From Sipunculus nudus (Eukaryota > Annelida > Sipuncula > Golfingiida > Sipunculidae), in the NCBI GenBank assembly GCA_026874595.1, contig JAPPUL010000081.1, positions 188,001-252,000 on the forward strand: a stretch of 64,000 bases of DNA, written 5' to 3'. The position numbers and the translations under genes are program-made. The notes under the pieces are model-generated. The model was given only the letters and a program-made list of their open reading frames with translations. It did no database searches and had not been told where the DNA came from. Position 1 is the stretch's first letter, and each line of letters begins with the position of its first letter. Positions 57,221 through 64,000 of this stretch are shown in pieces.

Positions 57221-57946
57221 CTATTCAAAATGAAAGTATAAATTACATACTATAGCAGAACCCGCAGTTTCACTTTTTAAGATATTGTGACTTATTGCTA
57301 CAGATACAAAATCTAAATCCATAGCTCTTTTAGCCTCATAATCCGTAAATCCCCCTTCAGGACCAACTAAAACAATTATTTCCTTAGTTGGATCAATATT
57401 ATCTAGAGCCTTTTTTAGGGTAATTTCTTTTTCCTTCTCATTTGCAAAGAGACGATTTGGTGTATTTAGATTAAGCTCGTCTAAACTTCTTATAATATTG
57501 GTTAGGGTAGGGTAGTTATCATTACCACACTGCTGTGCTGTTTCTTGACATATTTTATTCCATCGAGATAATTTTGTAAACGCTTCTTTATTGCTATAAC
57601 TTTTAGATGAGTATTTTGCTTTATAAGGTATTATTTTGGATGCTCCAAGTTCGGTGAGTTTTTTGATAGCAAAAATAAAGTGTTTTTCGTTTATTAATGA
57701 TTGACATACATTTATATTAAGAGGTTGAACTTTAATGTCACGTATACTTTCTATTTTAAAGATTAATTCTTTATTAGCGCTATCAACTAGTTTTGCAAGA
57801 TAGGCTTTAGATGAGTTTTTAAGTTCTAGTTTTTCTCCAATACGAAATCTAAGCACATTCTTTATATGATGAATACGTTCTTTGTTAGCTTCTTTATAGA
57901 TGTCATTTACTGACAAATTATTCTTCTCTATAAAAATACAGCGCAT
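57221..57946 (-). CDS. rsmE: 16S rRNA (uracil-1498-N3)-methyltransferase
   Basis: Methylates U1498 in the 30S decoding centre. 241 residues: an N-terminal PUA-like domain (HHIKNVLRFRIGEKLEL) and a SPOUT methyltransferase domain with the knot motifs VLVGPEGGFTDYE (about 190-202) and ISHNILKSETAGSAIV (about 220-235; pieces of the SAM-binding knot). Confidence 0.93.
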   Translation of the reverse strand: MRCIFIEKNNLSVNDIYKEANKERIHHIKNVLRFRIGEKLELKNSSKAYLAKLVDSANKELIFKIESIRDIKVQPLNINVCQSLINEKHFIFAIKKLTELGASKIIPYKAKYSSKSYSNKEAFTKLSRWNKICQETAQQCGNDNYPTLTNIIRSLDELNLNTPNRLFANEKEKEITLKKALDNIDPTKEIIVLVGPEGGFTDYEAKRAMDLDFVSVAISHNILKSETAGSAIVCNLYFHFE

Positions 57947-58021
57947 AAATAATTAGTTTATTAATTAATATAGTTGGTTAATAAAATAGTTAGTTTTTAT
58001 CTTGCATTTTACCTTGCAATA

Positions 58022-58927
58022 TTATCTTGCAATAGTAAAGGAGATAATAGTAATATTATTTGATATTTTAAGCATGCGAGCACACTCGTTTACAGTACTG
58101 CCAGTTGAAAAGACATCATCAATAAGCAAAAATAATCTCTTAGTTTTAGTAGCATCATGCTCTAATATTGCCTTATAACAGCCTTTTGGGTTTTCGATAC
58201 GTTCTTTAAATTTTAATGTTGACTGGGGTTTATTATTCTTAATCTTTAACAATATTTCATCTGAATACTTAATATTACACTTCTTGGCAATCTTTTTAGC
58301 CAAAATATGAGCTTGATTAAAGCCACGTGCTTTTTTAGACTGACTTGAAAGCGGAACAGGTAGCATAGTAATTATTTTATCATTATGCTTTTTAAGCTCT
58401 TGTGAGAGCAATCTTGCAGAGTCATCTATAAATAAGTTTGAATAAACCTTTCTATTCTTGAACTTTATCTCATGAATCAACTCTTTTATAATAGGCTTAT
58501 TATAGTTAAAAAGGGATATATTTTTATCATAATAATGCTTTCCAATAAGTTCATTTTTACAAGGAAAGCATATTTTGTTGTCATTTTGAATGTCATATGT
58601 AAGCTTTTCTTTTGAGTCTAGCTTTTCTTTTGAGTCTAGCTTTTCTTTTGAGTCTAGCTTTTCTTCTGAGTCTATCTTTTTATCTATCTTCTTTTCTTTT
58701 GAGTTTATCTTTTCTTTAGGATTTACAAAATATTCAGAATATGGTTCATCAAAATGTTCAAAGGGGTTTAAGGAAGGTGAAAAGCATTTAGTACAATGTA
58801 CATTTTGCTTTATACTTGGAATTGACTTAAAACATTTAGAACAAAGACCAACATTGTTTTTGGTTAGGATATTGTTACATAGCTTACAGAAGTTTGGGAA
58901 AATAGAATTTAGTATAAAGTAAAACAA
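58022..58927 (-). CDS. ComF-family phosphoribosyltransferase-like protein with repeat-expanded linker
   Basis: About 301 residues from a TTG at 58927 with AAAGGA eight bases upstream; the longer TTG start has no site. Zinc-binding cysteines CKLCN and CSKCF, then CTKCF, lie in the N-terminus. A Lys/Glu linker (about 70-110) is built from 18-bp tandem repeats coding KEKLDS. CFPC follows (fourth Cys pair), and the phosphoribosyltransferase domain has MLPVPLS, KARGFNQAHILA and the PRPP loop LLIDDVFSTGST. ComF is needed for DNA uptake in competent species; in others its role is unclear. Confidence 0.88.
   Translation of the reverse strand: MFYFILNSIFPNFCKLCNNILTKNNVGLCSKCFKSIPSIKQNVHCTKCFSPSLNPFEHFDEPYSEYFVNPKEKINSKEKKIDKKIDSEEKLDSKEKLDSKEKLDSKEKLTYDIQNDNKICFPCKNELIGKHYYDKNISLFNYNKPIIKELIHEIKFKNRKVYSNLFIDDSARLLSQELKKHNDKIITMLPVPLSSQSKKARGFNQAHILAKKIAKKCNIKYSDEILLKIKNNKPQSTLKFKERIENPKGCYKAILEHDATKTKRLFLLIDDVFSTGSTVNECARMLKISNNITIISFTIAR
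58602..58673. repeat. 18-bp in-frame tandem repeat inside the comF-like gene
   Basis: Four copies of AGCTTTTCTTTTGAGTCT (last with one change) on the plus strand, coding repeated KEKLDS-type units between the zinc finger halves. Confidence 0.93.
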
Positions 58928-59030
58928 AATATTACGTCCTTTTAGCAATAAAAATAGCAATAAAAGTTTGTATAATATTTTATAATAAAATAAAATACTT
59001 TAAACTAAATTCTAGGTCACTTAGCTTAAC

Positions 59031-59957
59031 TTACTTAAGAGTAGGCCATTTCCCCGTTTCAAGGTTCCAAATATTATCAGGCCAGCTAAGAAGAATAGCT
59101 TCTCTAGTTGCAGCTGCTTCATTTGTATCTTTAACATTATTACCTCCTTGATTATTATAGACATTCTGATTAGGGTTTAAAATCGTTTTTACAAGATTCT
59201 TAACTAAGGTACCACCTGTCCGCTGCCCGATGAAACGACCAATATATCCCGACCCGCTACCGATCTTCGGATTAGCTTCAATAGTTGTTGCGGTCGAATA
59301 ACTATATTCTACTGTGCCAGTATTTTGGCCAATAAATCCGCCTGCATAAGCAAGGGTCAAGACTGACAAGGTCTTAATCTCCGAACCGGTTGAATAGCTA
59401 TTTTTTACTGTGCCAGTATTTTGGCCAATAAGTCCGCCTGCATAAGGAGAATTGCTTGTGCTCTCACTTATTATACTAACTTCTGAGAAAGAGGTTTTAA
59501 TATTTCCTTTATTCTGGCCAATAAGCCCTCCTGACATGTGTTTCCCACTATGGCTAGTAGTAACTGTTTTGTCGTTACCAAGGATTTGTACTTTAGTTAT
59601 ACTGCCTTCATTTTGACCTGCAAGCACGCCTGTATAAGCACCAGAAAGTGTAATATTTGCTGCTAACCTTATCTTTAAATTCTTAACTTGGGCTCCGCTT
59701 TCAATAACATTTATTAAGCCATTGGCTCCAGGGGCAAAAGAGTTTATTGTAATGGTTTTACCATTTCCATCAAGTATGCCTTTAAGGCTAGGGATAGTTT
59801 CAAATTGTTCTGTATTTTCTTGTCCTCCATCAGTGTCCTTTTCTTCTTCTTTTTCTTTTTCTTGTCCTCCATCAGTGTCCTTTTCTTCTTCTTTATTTGA
59901 TTGTGCGATTTTTATAATAAATATAATAGATATTATGTCTACTAAATTATAATGATA
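59031..59957 (-). CDS. GLUG-repeat protein lacking a recognisable start codon
   Basis: The frame is open from just after a stop at 59958-59960 to 59031 (309 codons). No ATG, GTG or TTG occurs in its first 110 codons; the first usable start is the GTG at 59627, inside the repeat domain. The upstream part is clearly coding: a hydrophobic stretch (IISIIFIIKIAQS), then a Glu/Asp-rich repeated linker, then SLKGILDGNGKTITINSF and GAQVKNLKIRLA, usual starts of GLUG domains. At least four G-G-x-I-G-Q-N-x-G repeats follow (GGLIGQNKGNI, GGLIGQNTGTV, GGFIGQNTGTV). GLUG proteins are cell-surface or exported beta-helical proteins. The start is either a rare codon (ATT/ATA) or lost by mutation. Confidence 0.65.
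   Translation of the reverse strand, partial: YHYNLVDIISIIFIIKIAQSNKEEEKDTDGGQEKEKEEEKDTDGGQENTEQFETIPSLKGILDGNGKTITINSFAPGANGLINVIESGAQVKNLKIRLAANITLSGAYTGVLAGQNEGSITKVQILGNDKTVTTSHSGKHMSGGLIGQNKGNIKTSFSEVSIISESTSNSPYAGGLIGQNTGTVKNSYSTGSEIKTLSVLTLAYAGGFIGQNTGTVEYSYSTATTIEANPKIGSGSGYIGRFIGQRTGGTLVKNLVKTILNPNQNVYNNQGGNNVKDTNEAAATREAILLSWPDNIWNLETGKWPTLK
59819..59895. repeat. 42-bp tandem repeat in the GLUG gene linker
   Basis: About 1.8 copies of a 42-bp unit beginning CTTGTCCTCCATCAGTGTCC. On the minus strand it codes an acidic segment EEEKDTDGGQE given twice. Confidence 0.88.
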
Positions 59958-59969
59958 TTAAATGATATA

Positions 59970-60007
59970 CATAATGACATCTAACATTCATAATGACATC
60001 TAACATT
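59970..60007. repeat. 19-bp tandem repeat between the 328-aa and GLUG genes
   Basis: Two perfect copies of CATAATGACATCTAACATT. It lies where the 5' end of the GLUG gene should be, so the duplication may have separated that gene from its start. Confidence 0.92.
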
Positions 60008-60025
60008 ATTTTTATAACATTATTT

Positions 60026-61012
60026 TTAAACATTATTAATTTTCCAAGAGTAAACAAACCAACGTCTATTCTTTTGGAAAAGATAGAATGTATAATCTTT
60101 ATGGAAGGTAAGATTATTGCTCTTATAAGCAATACGGACAAGAACTCGAGCTTTCTTAGCTTGGTTTTCTATTATAGTTTTATAAATTATAAAGTCTTTA
60201 ATGCCTATAAATCCGATCTCAGACAGATAATACTTCAAATACTCCTTAAAATCATCTAAAACTCTTTGTCTATGAAATACATTGGATGATTTAATACTAT
60301 TATATTGATTAAAGAATTTAGGATACTGTTTAATTAGCTCCTCAAGTTGAATATAGCTAAAATACTGTGTCCACTTTTTGGCAATACGATTTTTAAGTAT
60401 AAAGGAAATAGTATCAGATGGAGTTCTTAATTTTTGACGTTCTTTGTAATCTTGTAATTCTTCTTCTACCTGTAATTTAGTGGCGTGAGGAGACTCTTTT
60501 ATTTGTATTTGAATTATTTGAGTTTTTAGAGTTTTTGCTAAATTGTAATCTTCTAAAGGTTTAAAGAATCCTCTTATAAGATAGTATCCGGGTTTATTTA
60601 GGTTATAATACTTAGTAAGGTCAAACTCCTTGCCAAATAATTCATCAGATGCAAGAGTAAGGTTTTTAGTAGGCACATTTTTATTTTGCCGAGCATCTAT
60701 TTTCTGAAAGTAGAAAAAATCTCTTTCTTTAATGATCTTGTTATCCAAAGACTTAATATAGAAACTAAAGTTTAGATAATGGTTCTCACTTAGAGTCAGA
60801 TTAATATTTTTATAAGTGTTGTTAATAATTTTAAATCTAACTAAAATAGGCTCACGAAGTTTAAAGTTACTTTTTTTAATAGACAAAACAGTTTTTAGAT
60901 TATGATATGTAGTATCCTCATCAGCAAATATATTAGTATAGAAGTTTGGACTAAATAGAATAAAGAAAAGAATGAGAGAAATAGAATGGATAGAATAGCT
61001 AAGTTTTTTCAT
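60026..61012 (-). CDS. Exported protein of unknown function with BsuPI/Ig-like N-terminal domain
   Basis: 328 residues. Signal peptide about 1-31 (cleavage near IFADED). The first mature domain (about 40-175) looks like an immunoglobulin-type beta sandwich of the intracellular-proteinase-inhibitor kind (FKLREPILVRFKIINNTYKN; NKPGYYLIRGFF). The C-terminal part (about 200-328) is helical then beta and ends with DYTFYLFQKNRRWFVYSWKI. No catalytic motif seen. Family unknown to me. Confidence 0.65.
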   Translation of the reverse strand: MKKLSYSIHSISLILFFILFSPNFYTNIFADEDTTYHNLKTVLSIKKSNFKLREPILVRFKIINNTYKNINLTLSENHYLNFSFYIKSLDNKIIKERDFFYFQKIDARQNKNVPTKNLTLASDELFGKEFDLTKYYNLNKPGYYLIRGFFKPLEDYNLAKTLKTQIIQIQIKESPHATKLQVEEELQDYKERQKLRTPSDTISFILKNRIAKKWTQYFSYIQLEELIKQYPKFFNQYNSIKSSNVFHRQRVLDDFKEYLKYYLSEIGFIGIKDFIIYKTIIENQAKKARVLVRIAYKSNNLTFHKDYTFYLFQKNRRWFVYSWKINNV

Positions 61013-61378
61013 ATTAAAAGATTCCTATGCTGCCAAGCAAAGTATTATAAAGCACAATAAAGTATTGTACTAAACAAAGTATTGTACTAAACAAAGTATT
61101 GTACTAAACATCGGAATATGATATTAAAAGTTAAATAGTTTGTAAATATGGTGAGATAGACATAAAATTATAAGGTAGTAAAACGTAAAAAAAAGCTGAT
61201 AAAAAAAAGCTGATAAAAAAAAATTAATACTTGCTTTTTTTTTTTAATTAACTAGCTTATATAAGCTATAGGCCGGTTAAAAAGATTTATAGAACTATAT
61301 AGCAAGAAGTTATCTTAGAATAATATTAATGAATAATATTAATTGCTTGAGGAGCTCTTGAGGAGCTGAGGAAGCTTT
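61013..61378. other. Divergent intergenic region with repeats and a palindrome
   Basis: 366 bp, no gene. It holds the 17-bp triplicate (separate entry), a 14-bp repeat AAAAAAAAGCTGAT near 61191-61228, an A-run facing a 12-T run near 61220-61246 that could form a bidirectional terminator-like hairpin, and a perfect 16-bp palindrome TAGCTTATATAAGCTA (61253-61268). GAGGAGCTGAGGAAG near 61360-61375 serves the next start. Confidence 0.5.
61059..61109. repeat. 17-bp tandem triplicate
   Basis: Three perfect copies of AAAGTATTGTACTAAAC, with a decayed partial copy just to the left. Lies 50-100 bp upstream of the 328-aa protein start. Confidence 0.93.
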
Positions 61379-61711
61379 ATGAAGCGAATTAGGATATTAG
61401 CATTAACGATAGTATTAATATGTATAACTATAGCATTAATTTATAGTTATAACGATAGAAATTTAGAAATAAAGTATTATGAAGCCTTTTCATATAAGAG
61501 TGAAGAGGATAGTAGGCATATAATATTTATAAATCTGTTAAAATCAGAATCAAAAATAGAACTAAGAAATAGTCTTCGCAATAGATGGTATATAAAGGTA
61601 TATTATGATTTAGAAGGGGATTGGGTAAAATTTGAGAATATAAGTCCAGGACATAAGATATACGAGACTATATGGAACCGGATATCGATAGAGAAGAGCG
61701 TACTAAATTAG
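61379..61711 (+). CDS. Small membrane-anchored protein of unknown function
   Basis: 110 residues. N-terminal hydrophobic segment (about 6-23) followed by a soluble domain with a beta-strand pattern (NLEIKYYEAFSYKSEEDSRH; IKVYYDLEGDWVKFENIS). GAGGAAG lies seven bases before the ATG. It lies 37 bp before rlmB and on the same strand. I do not recognise it. Confidence 0.55.
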   Translation: MKRIRILALTIVLICITIALIYSYNDRNLEIKYYEAFSYKSEEDSRHIIFINLLKSESKIELRNSLRNRWYIKVYYDLEGDWVKFENISPGHKIYETIWNRISIEKSVLN

Positions 61712-61720
61712 CTTTTGAAT

Positions 61721-61760
61721 GTTAATAAATGTTAATAAATGTTAATAGATGTTAATAGAT
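61721..61760. repeat. 10-bp tandem repeat over the rlmB start
   Basis: Four copies of GTTAATAAAT / GTTAATAGAT. Each copy boundary gives an ATG; only that at 61749 opens a long frame. Confidence 0.92.
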
Positions 61761-62693
61761 GTAAAAGTATACGGAATACATGCGGTACGAGAGGCAATCT
61801 TAAGTGAAGTATGCCAGAGGGTAGAAGTCGTTGAGGGTGCGCTATCGGGACTGGAGGGTCCTCCCGCAGGAGGGCTTACCACAGAAGGGTCTCCCACAAA
61901 AGGGTCTCCCACAAAAGGGTCTCCCACAAAAGGGTCTCCCACAAAAAAGAATAAATTAAATACTACAAAATCAAAAAAGCGGCCAAAAAAGCAGCCAAAA
62001 TTAAATAATCGTGATTATGATAAGGATTATAGTAGAAAAGGGTCTTTAGGCTTTAAGTCACGTCGCATACTAGATATTATAAAGCTTTGTGAAGCAAGAG
62101 GAATAAATATAGTTGAGAATGGAGTAGATAGTTTTGTAGATGAGAATGGTAAAGCTCATGAAGTTAGCGCACAAGTTAAAAAGAAAAACATATACAAATC
62201 GCTTGAGAGCTATATAAAAGAGAGAAAAGACAATCCCCCTACTCTACTTACGGTATTAGATGGAATAAAAGACCCTCATAATTTAGGAGCAATACTAAGA
62301 AGCATAGAACATTTTGGAGGAGATGGGCTTATACTGGCAAAGGACAAGTCAGCAAAAGTGAGTTCTACAGTATATAAGGTATCAAGTGGAGCAGCATATT
62401 ATGTTCCGATAATAGAGGTAACAAATTTAAAAAGGAGCTTAGATTACTTAAAGCGGGAAGAAAACTTTTGGGTATATGGTCTTGATGTAGGAGGAGAAGT
62501 TATGCTTGATGAGGTAGAGTTTTCTGGACGAGTGGTATTAGTAGTTGGTTCTGAGGGTTTAGGGATTAGGAGATTAATTAAGGAAAGCTGTGATTTTCTT
62601 GTAGGGATAAGGAACCTAGGAAATATCGAGTCATTGAATGTGTCGGTTGCAACGGGAATAGGTTTATATGAGATAAGGAAACAAATAAAATAG
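61749..62693 (+). CDS. rlmB: TrmH/RlmB-family 23S rRNA 2'-O-methyltransferase with repeat insertion
   Basis: 314 residues. The N-terminal substrate-binding domain (VYGIHAVREAI, about 5-15) is interrupted after about residue 30 by a 45-residue insertion of GSPTK repeats and basic residues. The SPOUT domain then shows LDGIKDPHNLGAILRSIEHFG (in part), VVGSEGLGIRRLIKESCD and IRNLGNIESLNVSVATGI, the three SAM-binding motifs. It modifies G2251 or a similar ribosomal position. No clear ribosome-binding site because the start lies in a 10-bp repeat. Confidence 0.9.
   Translation: MLIDVKVYGIHAVREAILSEVCQRVEVVEGALSGLEGPPAGGLTTEGSPTKGSPTKGSPTKGSPTKKNKLNTTKSKKRPKKQPKLNNRDYDKDYSRKGSLGFKSRRILDIIKLCEARGINIVENGVDSFVDENGKAHEVSAQVKKKNIYKSLESYIKERKDNPPTLLTVLDGIKDPHNLGAILRSIEHFGGDGLILAKDKSAKVSSTVYKVSSGAAYYVPIIEVTNLKRSLDYLKREENFWVYGLDVGGEVMLDEVEFSGRVVLVVGSEGLGIRRLIKESCDFLVGIRNLGNIESLNVSVATGIGLYEIRKQIK
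61887..61946. repeat. 15-bp in-frame tandem repeat inside rlmB
   Basis: Four perfect copies of GGGTCTCCCACAAAA, coding GSPTK units. Perfect identity at synonymous positions points to very recent expansion. Confidence 0.95.
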
Positions 62694-62791
62694 GATGTTA
62701 AGATTTAAATTACGTATTCTAAAAGCCGAATAGAGCAAAGAAGCAAAGGAAGGAGAGTAAAAAAAAAGAAAGAGGGGGCGCTTTTAGAAAT

Positions 62792-63844
62792 ATGAGGACG
62801 CAAAGGACGCAAAGAAGGATAAGAACGCTTAAACTATATGCAATATGTATAATACTGCAACTGGCAATCCTGCCGACAGTCTATAGTAAAATAATCAAAC
62901 ACAAAGTTAAAAAGGGCCAAACATTATACTGGATAAGCAAACGCTATAACTTAAGCTATGAGGAAATATACAAATTAAATCCTGGCTTAAAAAACAAATT
63001 GCTTAAAACAGGCTATGAGCTTAAACTAGATGTAGATTCAGATATTGCTGAAGGTTTAAATGAGGGTTTAAATGAAGGTTTAAATGAGGGTTTAAATGAA
63101 GGTTTAAATGAGGGTTTAAATGAAGGTTTAAATGAGGGTTTAAATGAGAGTTTAAATGAAGGTTTAAGTGAAGGTTTAGAAGATAAATATATCTATCATA
63201 GGGTGGAGTTAGGGCAGACGCTATGGTCTATATCACGTAAATATGGAGTTAGTGTAGATGGTATTTTAAAACTTAACGAGTTAAGAGGAGGAGGGAAAAT
63301 ACGTAGAGGAGAGTATTTAAAAGTAGTAGAGAGAGCTAAATGGATATATAAAGGAGCAAACGAGTTAGAGTGGAGAAAGGAGACAGAGGGAGCAAAAGAG
63401 GGAGCGAAAGAGGGTGGGAAAGAGGGCTGGGCAAAGGGCTGGACAGAGCAAAATAAAGATATGAGATCTAAATTTAGATTATATAATGTATCTAAGGTAT
63501 TAGGTGGTTATGGAATAGGGAAAGGAGCTGAGAAGAATATATTTAATGGTAGTATAAGGGTAAGGTTTTCTGATACTAAATTAAGAGCAATAATGGGCGG
63601 CGAAGTAACTTTTGTAGAAGGATTTAGAGGGGCTAATACAATCATAATAAGAAGCACAAATGGTCTAATAACAGTGTACAGGTCAAGGGGGATGGAATCT
63701 AAACTCTCCAAGGGAGATAAGATTAGAGAAAAAGGTGTAATAGGGATAAAAAGTAAAAATAGTCGATTTCTTGAGGTTAATTTATATATATTTGAAGGAA
63801 ACAAACTGCAAGATCCTAAAAAGTATATAGAGGTAAAAAAGTAA
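62792..63844 (+). CDS. Double-LysM protein with degenerate M23 (LytM-like) domain
   Basis: 350 residues. Signal peptide about 1-33. LysM 1 (about 36-83: HKVKKGQTLYWISKRYN) and LysM 2 (about 133-177: HRVELGQTLWSISRKYG) bind peptidoglycan. Between them is an EGLN repeat tract, and after them a Glu/Gly/Lys tract (GAKEGAKEGGKEG). The C-terminal domain follows the M23 fold (IMGGEVTFVEGFRGANTIII ... LITVYRSRG ... FLEVNLYIFEG ... QDPKKYIE). The zinc-binding histidines at VYxH and LHxE positions are replaced (YRS; FLEV). It is thus probably a non-catalytic regulator of cell-wall hydrolases, like EnvC or NlpD. Confidence 0.85.
   Translation: MRTQRTQRRIRTLKLYAICIILQLAILPTVYSKIIKHKVKKGQTLYWISKRYNLSYEEIYKLNPGLKNKLLKTGYELKLDVDSDIAEGLNEGLNEGLNEGLNEGLNEGLNEGLNEGLNESLNEGLSEGLEDKYIYHRVELGQTLWSISRKYGVSVDGILKLNELRGGGKIRRGEYLKVVERAKWIYKGANELEWRKETEGAKEGAKEGGKEGWAKGWTEQNKDMRSKFRLYNVSKVLGGYGIGKGAEKNIFNGSIRVRFSDTKLRAIMGGEVTFVEGFRGANTIIIRSTNGLITVYRSRGMESKLSKGDKIREKGVIGIKSKNSRFLEVNLYIFEGNKLQDPKKYIEVKK
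63050..63181. repeat. 12-bp in-frame repeat with 24-bp higher-order period
   Basis: Eleven units of GARGGTTTAAAT coding EGLN. GAA and GAG alternate strictly over the first eight units, so the true duplicating unit was 24 bp. The last three units have drifted (ESLN, EGLS, EGLE). Confidence 0.95.
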
Positions 63845-63847
63845 GGA

Positions 63848-64000
63848 ATGGACTTAAAAAGCTACGTAAGGACGATAGAAGGGTTTCCGAAGGAAGGGAT
63901 ATCGTTCAAAGATCTAACAACATTATGGAAAGAAGGCGATGCACTAAAGAAGTCGATAGACCTTTTAACAAACGAATATAAAGATGATGGAGTGACGAAG
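63848..64000 (+). CDS. apt: Adenine phosphoribosyltransferase (partial, C-terminus beyond window)
   Basis: Salvages adenine to AMP. Hand translation of the final 51 codons gives MDLKSYVRTIEGFPKEGISF followed by KDLTTLWKEG, which matches the Apt N-terminus (the R-x-I-x-x-F-P-x-x-G-I-x-F-x-D pattern). ATG at 63848 lies 3 bp after the stop of the LysM gene, whose last codons supply the AAGGA. Continues past the window edge. Confidence 0.9.
   Translation, partial: MDLKSYVRTIEGFPKEGISFKDLTTLWKEGDALKKSIDLLTNEYKDDGVTK

Noticed and set aside
58590-58922. Phe/Ser-repeat open frame on the plus strand opposite the comF-like gene
   Set aside because: It arises from the 18-bp repeat read on the other strand; the comF-like frame holds the real motifs.
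61220-61246. Rho-independent terminator
   Set aside because: The hairpin would be only A-T pairs and lies between two divergent starts, so it ends no known transcript; described in the intergenic entry only.

Overview
The window is AT-rich DNA from a Gram-negative bacterium. It encodes lipoproteins, outer-membrane beta-barrel-like proteins, Tat and Sec signals, c-type cytochromes and c-di-GMP proteins. A spirochaete-like origin is my best inference, at moderate confidence. It rests on the style of the PilZ protein, the eukaryote-like PurB, the free-standing AICAR transformylase and several lipoproteins that I could not match elsewhere. No phylogenetic marker such as 16S rRNA is present. I see no phage, insertion sequence or CRISPR array.

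Layout: 1-3983 (minus strand) holds a partial haloacid dehalogenase, a DUF192 protein, a membrane protein, FloA and a PilZ protein. 4270-18053 (minus) is one long set of [NiFe]-hydrogenase genes, in transcription order hupS-L-C-D-(F+G fusion)-H-I-J-K and hypA-B-C-D-E-F. It encodes a membrane-bound uptake hydrogenase with the cysteine pattern of the oxygen-tolerant class, plus nearly all of its maturation factors. 18414-21464 (plus) holds leuC, leuD and the AICAR transformylase. 21484-24146 (minus) holds an unknown exported protein, a metallo-beta-lactamase-fold hydrolase and nadA. 24475-32214 (plus) holds three related small beta-barrel-like proteins flanking a tripartite tricarboxylate transporter, a PrpF-family isomerase and an AbrB-type membrane protein. 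32207-35239 (minus) holds a folate cyclo-ligase, a lipoprotein, a large unknown protein and tRNA-Ala. 35774-39492 (plus) holds a Cys-rich small protein, purB, a frameshifted membrane protein and ilvC. 39489-43074 (minus) holds mutS and a TPR/SPOR-like protein.

43328-50228 (plus) is a sulfur-oxidation cluster, soxX-Y-Z-A-B, followed by a DUF302 protein, a TlpA-like thioredoxin and an HD-GYP protein. SoxZ carries its own lipoprotein signal, which is unusual. 50246-56868 (minus) is a TRAP transporter with three dehydrogenases. Its HisD-like member has the sequence style of the sulfopropanediol dehydrogenase HpsN, so this is a candidate hpsKLM-N-O-P sulfonate catabolic operon. 57221-64000 holds housekeeping genes (rsmE, comF-like, rlmB, a LysM/M23-like protein, partial apt) and unknown exported proteins.

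Taken together the genes suggest a respiring organism that can draw electrons from H2 and reduced sulfur and take up organic acids and possibly sulfonates. That would suit a sulfidic or host-associated marine setting (inference). A second theme is the number of short tandem duplications (10-42 bp). Many lie exactly over ribosome-binding sites, start codons or stop codons, or extend disordered linkers inside proteins.
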